Assembly: GCA_009777005.1 (NCBI GenBank)
Contig: WRMT01000124.1
Coordinates: 1-8,473, forward strand
DNA from: Methanobrevibacter sp.
Lineage (GTDB): Archaea; Methanobacteriota; Methanobacteria; Methanobacteriales; Methanobacteriaceae
Direction of reading: 5' to 3'
DNA: 8,473 nucleotides
Below, piece by piece: positions 1 to 7,600 of this stretch (positions are counted from its first letter, which is position 1; each line of letters begins with the position of its first letter). The notes beneath the pieces were generated by a model that searched no databases, was not told the origin of the DNA, and was given only the letters and a program-made list of their open reading frames with translations. The translations under genes were made by a program, and so were the position numbers.

Positions 1-420
1 TTTGTTTTTTATTTTTATCTATTTTTAAGCTATGTTTTTATTAAATATTTGTTTTATTTATAGATGTATACTTTTTTTATTTTGTAAAAAAATATATATT
101 CTATTATTTGAATACTTTAAGGTCTTATTGGAAAGTTAGTAGCTTTTCATTAAAATATACAGTGAAAATTTTTTTATTTTTATTTTTCTCATTTTTTTAT
201 CTATCTTTTTGTTGAATGTTCATTTTAATTGTATATGTATAATTTTTTCTTTTGATATATTTTTTAATATATTATCTTAAAAAATATAATTTTTTTTTTA
301 AAAAAATAATTTATTATTTAGATTTATAATTGAATATTCTTTCTTAAAAAATTTTTTTTTAAAAATATATTCTAAATAATTTTTAATTTTTATTTTTATT
401 CTTTTTTTAAGTTTTTTTTT
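1..420. other. Low-complexity A/T region without genes
   Basis: Mostly runs of T broken by A, with short A runs near 87-93, 278-310 and 346-366. I see no frame of useful length, RNA gene or array. The T-rich start (1-30) and T runs near 170-200 are the kind of sequence at which archaeal transcription ends, so a + strand gene to the left may terminate here. Similar blocks of TTAAAAAA followed by nine or more T bases near 276-310 and 343-361 form simple repeats. Confidence 0.6.
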
Positions 421-441
421 CATAAATAATCCTTATAACTG

Positions 442-480
442 TAGATGTATACTTTAAAAAACTATAGTTAAGTATATATG
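442..480. repeat. Nested palindrome with a repeated 14-mer
   Basis: The perfect 10-bp palindrome AACTATAGTT (460-469) sits inside the arms TATACTT (448-454) and AAGTATA (470-476). The left side includes TAGATGTATACTTT (442-455), which also occurs exactly at 61-74. It may be a protein-binding site. AT-rich composition raises the chance of accidental symmetry. Confidence 0.4.
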
Positions 481-630
481 CGAACATTCCATAATATAGT
501 AGTTATAGTTAATGAGAGTATAGCATAAAATTTATTATAATATATAATTGATTATAATATGGTTTAGCTATTGAAGGTACTTATTAACTTTAATTCTATG
601 ACAGTAGAAAAATGTCATGGAACAAATTTT

Positions 631-726
631 TATTCAGATATAGACTATACAATTAATTCAACTTATTTTTTTATTTCATGAGAGATAAATAAAAAACAAG
701 TAAAATTGTTTAATCTGTCATTAAAT
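631..726. repeat. Dispersed direct repeat, copy 1, with hairpin core
   Basis: A block of about 90 bp repeated at 743-836. Exact shared cores are ATGAGAGATAAA (678-689) and AACAAGTAAAATTGTTT (695-711); flanking blocks TCAGATATA, ATTCAA and CTTATTTTT also recur in the same order. CTTATTTTTTTATTT before and ATAAATAAAAAACAAG after the central ATGAGAG can pair imperfectly, so the core could form a hairpin. No coding frame is shared by the two copies. Confidence 0.8.
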
Positions 727-742
727 GCATAATTCACACTCT

Positions 743-836
743 ATATCAGATATATACACATATTCAATGCTTATTTTTATTGAATGAGAGATAAAATAAA
801 TAACAAGTAAAATTGTTTTTATCTGATCATTTAAGT
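743..836. repeat. Dispersed direct repeat, copy 2, with hairpin core
   Basis: Partner of 631-726. The cores ATGAGAGATAAA (784-795) and AACAAGTAAAATTGTTT (802-818) are 106 and 107 bases downstream of their counterparts. CTTATTTTTATT before the core can again pair loosely with AATAAATAACAAG after it. The retained pairing in both copies, despite changed bases, is mildly suggestive of an RNA or DNA structure. Confidence 0.8.
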
Positions 837-1066
837 TAACCCAATAATTGAATAATTCCGACTTTATTTTAATAGTTGATAAATAGCTATTTATTTTATG
901 TTGGTGTTATTTTAGGATTTTCAGGTGTTTTTAGCTTAATAATATTTCCATAGCTTGATACTTGAATTTTAATCAATATTTCAATTATTTATTATCCTAA
1001 TAGTGATTTCTGGGTTTTTAGTATTTTAAAAAAATTTTTAAGATAATTTTTCTTATAAAAGATTTA

Positions 1067-1087
1067 ATTGAACATTCAATAAAGGAG
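1067..1087 (+). promoter_or_regulatory. Inverted repeat abutting a Shine-Dalgarno-like site
   Basis: ATTGAA and TTCAAT flank CA (1067-1080), directly followed by AAAGGAG (1081-1087). TTATAAAA at 1053-1060 is TATA-like but too near for a leader. The group resembles the 5' control region of a gene, yet only very short frames follow, which suggests a remnant promoter or ribosome site. Confidence 0.3.
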
Positions 1088-1100
1088 TCTTGACAATGAT

Positions 1101-1178
1101 ATGGGGATTTTTGGATTATTAAAAATAAGTATTATACTAATTATTGTATATATGACTTTTAACTATTATTCTGATTAA
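1101..1178 (+). CDS. Doubtful 25-codon membrane micro-ORF
   Basis: ATG 1101 opens a 25-residue frame ending TAA at 1176-1178: MGIFGLLK, then the hydrophobic run ISIILIIVYM, then a polar tail. AAAGGAG at 1081-1087 lies 13 bases upstream, longer than usual. The same site is better placed for ATG 1096, which gives only eight codons (MIWGFLDY). The stretch could be a decayed gene start whose ribosome site survives. An open frame of this length is expected by chance here. Confidence 0.2.
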   Translation: MGIFGLLKISIILIIVYMTFNYYSD

Positions 1179-1192
1179 TATTTTGGTGATAT

Positions 1193-1368
1193 ATGGGGAT
1201 TTTTTAGATTTAAAGGGTATGATTTGTTGATGAATTATTTTTATGAATATTTTAGTGCTGTGGGGATTTAGATTTAAAGGGTAATGTTTTGTTGATGAAT
1301 TATTTTTATGAATATTTTGCTGCTGTGGGGATTTAGATTTAAAGGGTAATGTTTTGTTGATGAATATT
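1193..1368. repeat. 65-bp tandem repeat, about 2.7 copies
   Basis: Copies lie at about 1193-1259 (a few extra T bases), 1260-1324 (65 bp) and 1325-1368 (partial). Copies 2 and 3 are identical for 41 bases (1260-1300 and 1325-1365). Copies 1 and 2 share 31 identical bases (1223-1253 and 1288-1318). Each contains GTGGGGATTTAG, ATTTAAAGGG and TTGTTGATGAAT. The period is not a multiple of three and all frames hit stops, so it is not coding. A degenerate relative of the unit start, ATATGGGGATTTTT, occurs at 1099-1112. The array ends about 200 bp before the adhesin start. Confidence 0.9.
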
Positions 1369-1386
1369 ATTGGTGTTTTTTGTTTC

Positions 1387-1407
1387 TATTGTTATTTTGT
1401 AACAATA
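1387..1407. promoter_or_regulatory. Perfect 8-bp inverted repeat upstream of the promoter
   Basis: TATTGTTA and TAACAATA flank the five-base loop TTTTG, giving a perfect 8-bp stem that includes G-C pairs, unlike most palindromes here. It lies about 50-70 bases upstream of the candidate TATA box, a position suited to an activator or repressor site. Operator function is inferred only from symmetry and position. Confidence 0.4.
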
Positions 1408-1423
1408 TGAAAAATGTTTGAAA

Positions 1424-1441
1424 AATTATATTTTTATAATT
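1424..1441. repeat. Short A/T inverted repeat
   Basis: AATTATA and TATAATT flank a four-T loop, giving a 7-bp stem made only of A-T pairs. It overlaps the alternative TATA-like string at 1426-1435. In DNA of this composition it could be chance. Confidence 0.3.
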
Positions 1442-1458
1442 AATTAAGATTTTAATCA

Positions 1459-1467
1459 TTTATATTA
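1459..1467 (+). promoter_or_regulatory. Candidate archaeal TATA box
   Basis: TTTATATTA resembles the archaeal TATA element (about TTTATATA). Transcription would begin roughly 25 bases downstream, near 1488-1492, leaving an untranslated leader of about 80 bases before CTG 1569. In such AT-rich DNA similar strings are common; an alternative is TTATATTTTT at 1426-1435. The purine-rich BRE expected just upstream is weak. Confidence 0.35.
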
Positions 1468-1536
1468 AGATTAAAAACTTTTTTAAGAGGTTTTTTGGTG
1501 TTTAAAGATTTTTTAATAATATATAGAGGATTTCAC

Positions 1537-1575
1537 ATGGTTTCAATAACCATAAAGGAGGTTTTCTTCTGTTAA
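1537..1575 (+). CDS. Possible 12-codon leader ORF overlapping the adhesin start
   Basis: ATG at 1537 opens MVSITIKEVFFC and ends at TAA 1573-1575. It has its own ribosome-site-like GAGG at 1526-1529, seven bases before the ATG. It contains the AAAGGAGGT of the large gene and overlaps the CTG at 1569 in a frame one base off. It could couple translation of the two frames, or it may be chance, since short ORFs are frequent in AT-rich DNA. A third option is that the large gene really starts here and one base is mis-called or frameshifted near 1563-1572, which would fuse the leader directly to the signal peptide. Confidence 0.35.
   Translation: MVSITIKEVFFC
1554..1562 (+). promoter_or_regulatory. 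Strong Shine-Dalgarno for the adhesin gene
   Basis: AAAGGAGGT is complementary to the usual archaeal anti-Shine-Dalgarno CCTCC core. Six bases separate it from CTG 1569, an ideal distance; GTG 1593 is 30 bases away. It is the best motif of its kind in the window and is the reason for choosing 1569 despite the rare codon. Confidence 0.75.
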
Positions 1576-1658
1576 CATATAATAATTCTAGGGTGAGAAT
1601 ACTCATAGCTATAGCTATGGTTTTAGTATTCTTTTCATGTTTACAATCAGCTACTGCA
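1569..1658 (+). other. Predicted Sec signal peptide
   Basis: Residues 1-30 have a short polar, basic n-region (NNSRVR), a hydrophobic core (ILIAIAMVLVFF) and a small-residue end (QSATA), giving a likely signal peptidase I cut after Ala30. If translation begins at GTG 1593 the peptide is 22 residues and still credible. The residue after the predicted cut is Cys, but the preceding A-T-A is a poor lipobox and many more cysteines follow, so lipidation is not favoured. Confidence 0.8.
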
Positions 1659-4600
1659 TGTGAATCATGCGATATATCTTGCACATGTACTGATTGTTTA
1701 AATTGTCCTGACTGTGGATGTGGTTCATGTCATGTAGCTGAATCTACAGAAAAGGAAAATTCAAATAGTATTTCGGAGATTTTCAATGGATCCACACTTT
1801 CTTTAGGTGATGGGATTAACACAAATTTCACGAAAGTAAGTATAGATAAAGATATAACTATAAGAGGAAATGGGGTAAACAATTCTATTCTTTTTATAGA
1901 TTCTAATAATGTTGCTTTCCATGTTGAAAGTGGAAATACTTTAAAATTATATAATCTAACTATTTTTACTAATTACATATATTCTGAAGAGGATATAGCT
2001 GATTTTAATAGTTTAGTAAATTTATTTAATGGCTCAATTTCTGGGCTTGGTACTGTTGTTTTTGAAAATTGTAAATTTATTAATAATAAAAAAACTGATG
2101 TTCTTGTAACGGTTAGTTCATCTCCTACTTATAATACTAATAGGTTTGATTTAACTGCTACTGTTAAAGATTCTAATGGTGATAATTTAATTGGTGATCT
2201 TGTTTTTTATATTAATAACGAATTTTCAGGTAGGGTTCCTATAGTTAATGGTTTAGCTACTTATAACATAAATTTAGCTAATGGGAACTATGTGGTTCAT
2301 TCTTCTTATGTTGGAACTGGTGGTACTAATTATGGAATAAGTGAAAGTCAAGCTGCTTTCAATGTTTTTTCCTTATTTCAACCATTAAGTGTTCCATTAC
2401 CTACTTCTGGAAATAGATATTGGATAGATTCTGTTAATGGTCTTGATTCTGCTGCTCGTAATGGTCAATCTATTGCTAATGCTTGGAGAACTATTTCTTA
2501 TGCTTATACTAATGCTGTTGCTAATTCTTCAATTATTTTACAACCTGGAACTTATAGTTCAACTGGAAATACACAGATTTCTTTAGTAAATAAGGTAAAT
2601 ATGACTATAATTGGAAATGATACTGTTAATAATGTTTTTATAAATGCTACTGGTAGTTCTAGTACTACTCTTTTTCCCTTTGCTACAATTGCTGCTGGTA
2701 CTTCATCTACGGCTCTAAGAACAATTAATTTTTATAATCTGATAATTTTTGGCGGTGCTGGTAGTAAATTCATTATTAATGCTAACAATAATGTAAATAT
2801 TGATTCTGTGAAGATTGAAAATTTAACTGGAATTGGTGCAGGAATTAATATAACTGGTAGTTATGTTAACGTTATTGTTAATAATTCTATATTTACTAAT
2901 TCTAGTGGAGCAAGTGGGCAGTCTACTGGTGGTGCTAAAGGTATTCAGGGTATTACTTCTTTAACTAATGGTTCAGTAAAAGTATACAATACTAACTTTA
3001 CTAATTTACGTGGAGGTTCTGGTACTGCTATAAATTATATGCCAGGTAATACTTGCTCTCTCTTTGTAAATAACACTAATTTTATTAATATTACTTCAAC
3101 TGATGTTGGTGGTGTAATACGTTGTTATTATGGTGCTGGTGTTACACTTAATTATACTAATTTTTTAGATTGTTCTGGTACAAGTCATGGTGGTATTTTC
3201 TGTCTTAATGGTGCTGGTAGCTATCTGGTTGTTGATAATTCAAGGTTCACACGTATTAATGCTACAAGTCAGGGTGGTGTTACATATACTCATACTGGTC
3301 CTACTAACATATCTAATACAATTTTTGAAAATTGTAGATCAAGCAGTACAGGTGGTGCGATAAATAATGCTGGGACTGATCCTATTGTTATAAGAAATTC
3401 CACGTTTATAGGTAATAATGCTACTAGTGGTGGTGCAATCACTACTTCTAGTTCTGGTTCTATTACTATATTTGATTCTACTTTCACAAATAACAGGGCT
3501 ACTACTTCTGCTGGTGGTGCTATCTATGCAACTAGTGGTACTGTAAACATTACTAATTCTAGTTTTAATAGCAATTTTGCTACATCCCAAGGAGGTGCTG
3601 TTGCTACTACTGGTGGAACAATAAATGTTAATATTTCTAATTTCAGAAATAATTATGTTTCCGGATCAGCTACGGTTTATGGTGGTGCTTTAGCTTCAAC
3701 TCCTTCAAGTTCAAATGTTGCTAACATAAATGTTTATAATTCTGAGTTTTCAAACAATTCTGCAAGAAATAATACAGCTACTTCTACTGCTTATGGTGGT
3801 GCAGCTGCTGTTAATGGTGCAAATGCTACAATCAATTTGGTAAATTGTACTGTCCAGGATAATTGGGCTCGCTATGGTGGTGCTTTTGGTACTGGTTCTT
3901 CTGGTGGTCGAATAAATGTAATCAATAACACAGCTATATTTAATAACTGGGCTTATGAGCATGGTGGTGTTGCTGGTCTTGGTTCTGCTGGTACTATAGT
4001 AATTGAAAATAGTCATCTCTATAATAATACTGCAGGTAGTTTTGGTGGTGCTTTTGGTGTTAATGGTGCAGGTACTATTAATGCTACTAACTCTAATTTG
4101 ACTGGAAATGAAGCTGGTACATTTGGTGGTGCTGTTGGTGTTAATGGTGCTGGAACTGTTAATCTTAATTTCGTTGAAATGATAGATAATATGGCTGTTA
4201 ACTATGGTGGTGCTGTTGCTCTTAGTGGTACTGGTGGTACTGTAAATGTTCGTAATTCTATTTTAAAGCGTAATCGAGCTACTGGTTCTTCTGGTTATGG
4301 TGGTGCTATTGGTCTTACCTCTGGTAATATCAATGTGTATGACTCAACATTTGAAAATAATAGTGCTTTTACTTATGGTGGTGCTGTTGGTGTTCCAACT
4401 GGTGGTAACTTCTATGCTAACAACTCTAACTTTACTGATAATGTAGCTGGTACTTATGGTGGAGCTATTGGTTCTGCTGCTGGGGTTAATATAACTTATT
4501 GTATTTTTACCTCTAATCGTGCTGGTACTAATGGTGGTGGAGTTGCAGCTATGGGTGCTTCTGGTGTTGCTAATTCTATTTTAAGTTGTCAGTTTGAGTA

Positions 4601-7600
4601 TAATTATGCTGGTAATTTAGGTTATGGTGTTTATGCTGCAAATTATTTAACAGCTAATTATAATAGGTTTTTCAATAACACTGATGCTTCTGGTAATTTT
4701 AGTCAGACTATTTGGACTAACACTGGTCAAAGTTCTAATGTAAACATTGACTTTAACTGGTGGGGAGAAAATAGGCATTTGGCTGTAGGTAATTTACCTA
4801 ATAATTACGTTGTTATTGACTTTGATACTAATAATTTTGGTCTTTGGAATGGTAGTGCTCATTATGTTTACACTATAAGACTTAATGACACAGCTAATAC
4901 TAATTTTAATGTTAGCCGTTTACCTCCTTTCTATGGTGAAGCTAGATTTACTGTGCCTCCGTATAATACTTCTTTCAGTGCTCATTTAAACGGAACTGTT
5001 GTTAGTGTTCCTTTTGTAGATGCAGCTATTCATCAAGGTTATTTCAGAGTGGACAATCAGTATATAAACTTTAGTGTAACTACTAATTCAACTCCAACAA
5101 TTAACTTAACTGTTAATTTAGGTAGTACTAGTGGTAAATATAAGGATAATGTTACTCTTACTGCTAATATAACAGATAATGGTGGTTATCCTGTAGCTAA
5201 TCTCACGGTTTTCTTCTATGTAGCTGGTGAGTATGTTGGTACTAATGTTACTGATGCTAATGGTTTTGTTTCTCATAGATATACTGTAGCTAGTGCTGGT
5301 AATTTGAATTATACCTTAGTTTATAATGGTTCTAATTTGAATTATAATAGGGTTAATGTAAGTACAATACTTAACTTCCTTAGGTTAAACACTTCTATTG
5401 TTGTTAATAGTGTTGTTTATGGAAATAGTGGAGCTCCTGTAAGGTTAAATGCTACTATTTATGATGAACGAAATGAAGCCGTAGCTAATGTTACTTTGCA
5501 TTTCTATGGTATTAGTGGAGGATATTATAATTTTTCAGTTACTGATTCAAATGGTCAAGCTGAAGTTTATTACTCATTCCCTGTAACTGGTAATCATACG
5601 TGGTATGCTGTCTTTGAGGGTAATGGTAACTATACTGCTAGTAACTCTTCAACCAGTAGTACAGGTAGAGCTGATATTTCGCCTATAGTGAACTTAACCA
5701 TTAATAAATATGCTAATGTAACTGGTGGAGTGAACTTTGGAGATTATGTAACCTATACTATTAATGTAACAAATCATGGTCCTGATACAGCTACTAATGT
5801 AACAATTCTTGATCTTTTAAATTCAGGTTTAATTTTACAAAACTTTACTGCAAGTTCAGGTACTACTTATGTAAGTTCAACTGGTCTTTGGACAATATCT
5901 AGTATTTTAGTTAATCAAACTGTAACTTTAACTATTAATGTAAGGGTTAATGGTACAGGTACTATTCCTAATGTAGCTATAATTTCTCATGTGAATCAAC
6001 CTAATGTTGGTGATAAAGATAGTAGTGTAAATATATCATCTTCAAATGCTGTTAATTTAACTATTGTAAAATCTAGTAATACTACTACTGCAGGTTACGG
6101 TGATTTAGTAACTTATACTATTAATTTAACAAACCATGGTCCTAATACTGCAACAGGTGTTTTAATCTATGATCAACTTGATTATCGTCTTATACTCCAG
6201 AATGCTACAGCTACTATAGGTACTTATACTAATAATGTTTGGAATATTCCATCTATTGCAGCTGGAGGAAGTGCAATTTTAACAATTATTGTTAGAATCA
6301 ATGGCACTGGAAATATAACTAATTTTGCAAATATTACAAATGTAACTGAGTTTGACTTGGGTAATGGTACTAATACTAGTAATGTAAATGTTAGCGTACC
6401 TAATACAGTGAATTTGACTATTTCTAAAACTAGTAATGTTACAGGTATTGTAGCTGTTGGAGATCGTGTAACTTACACAATCAATGTAACTAATCATGGT
6501 CCTGATAATGCAACATTTGTAAATGTAACCGATAGTCTTTCATCCGCTCTTTTATTTTTAAATTCTAGTGCAACAATTGGTTCATATAATAGTGTTACCG
6601 GTGTTTGGACTGTTGGGACTCTTAATGTTGGTCAAACCGCTACCTTATATATTAATGTAACTATTATTGGCACAGGTAATATTGTGAATGTAGCTAATGT
6701 TAGTGTAAGTGAGGTTAATCTTGGAAATAATAGTACTAATGATAGTGTAACCTTAACGGTTCCAAGTACTGTGAATTTTACTATTTCTAAAACTAGTAAT
6801 GCTCCAGCTGTTGTTTACTTTGGAGATTTAATAACCTATACTCTTACTGTTCGTAATTTTGGTCCTGATAATGCAACAAATGTTGTAGTAACAGATGTTT
6901 TAGATTCCCGATTAATCCTTGTAAATGTGGTTGGTGGAAATTATTCAATGAGTGGTAATACACTTTTCTGGAATATATCCAACCTAAATGTGGGCTCAAC
7001 AGTTACCTTGAATATTACTGTTCGTATAAATGGAACTGGAAATATTGTGAATGTAGCTAACATTACTTCTAGTCAGGATAATATCGGTGAAAATAGCACT
7101 AATACAAGCACAAATGGTACTAATTTCACAGTTGCTAGTACTGTGAATTTGTCTATTGTTAAATCTAGTAATGCTTCGGCTAATGCTAATTATCTTGATT
7201 ATGTTAGCTATACTATTAATGTAACAAATCGTGGTCCTGATAATGCAACTAATGTTGTTGTTGTTGATCAAATTGATGCACGTTTAATACTACTAGGTTT
7301 TACTGAAAGTATAGGTACTTTTAATGCGGCTACTGGTGTTTGGACAATTCCACTTATATCTGTTGGTCAAAGTGCAATTTTAACTATTAATGTTCGTATT
7401 AATGGTACTGGAAATATAACTAATGTAGCTAATATCACTAGTTTTAATGAGACTGTTAATCTCAATGATTCTAATACTAGTACTGTGAATATTTCTGTTC
7501 CTTTGACTGTGAATTTGACTATTTCTAAAACTAGTAATGTTACTGGTTTAGATGTTGGTGTAGGTGACATGGTTGCATATACTATTAATGTAACAAATCA

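Larger units (their letters stand above)
481..1066. other. Non-coding spacer apart from the direct repeats
   Basis: Outside the two copies of the 90-bp repeat I find no supported gene. ATGACA and TGTCAT (598-603 and 613-618) form a small inverted repeat. GGATTTTCAGGTGTTTTTAG (914-933) is echoed by GTGATTTCTGGGTTTTTAG near 1003-1021. ATTATAATAT is repeated near 534-543 and 551-560. The region looks like decayed or regulatory sequence, not a gene. Confidence 0.5.

Noticed and set aside
571..681. TTG/ATG frame of 27-36 codons ending in TGA at 679-681
   Set aside because: No Shine-Dalgarno, and its end falls inside the non-coding direct repeat; a frame of this length is expected by chance in 1.5 kb of six-frame sequence.
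631..836. Possible CRISPR array
   Set aside because: Only two copies, cores interrupted by mismatches, and no set of regular repeats with unrelated spacers.
1230..1336. Repeated 13-codon peptides MNYFYEYF(S/A)AVGI in the tandem repeat (1230-1271 and 1295-1336)
   Set aside because: They follow from the DNA repeat, which has a 65-bp period not divisible by three, and each stops in the next unit.
1647..1661. Lipoprotein signal (Cys directly after the predicted cleavage site)
   Set aside because: The residues before the Cys (S-A-T-A) do not fit the usual L-x-G/A-C lipobox well, and the Cys is one of nine in a cluster.
1502..1684. 60-codon - strand frame across the adhesin start
   Set aside because: It overlaps the signal peptide, cysteine cluster and leader in antisense and has no independent support.
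3290..4016. Open frames of 65-88 codons on the - strand inside the beta-helix region
   Set aside because: They lie opposite the large gene, have low-complexity Ser/Thr/Ile-rich products, lack ribosome sites, and arise because the repeated GGT/ACT/GCT codons yield few stops on the reverse strand.
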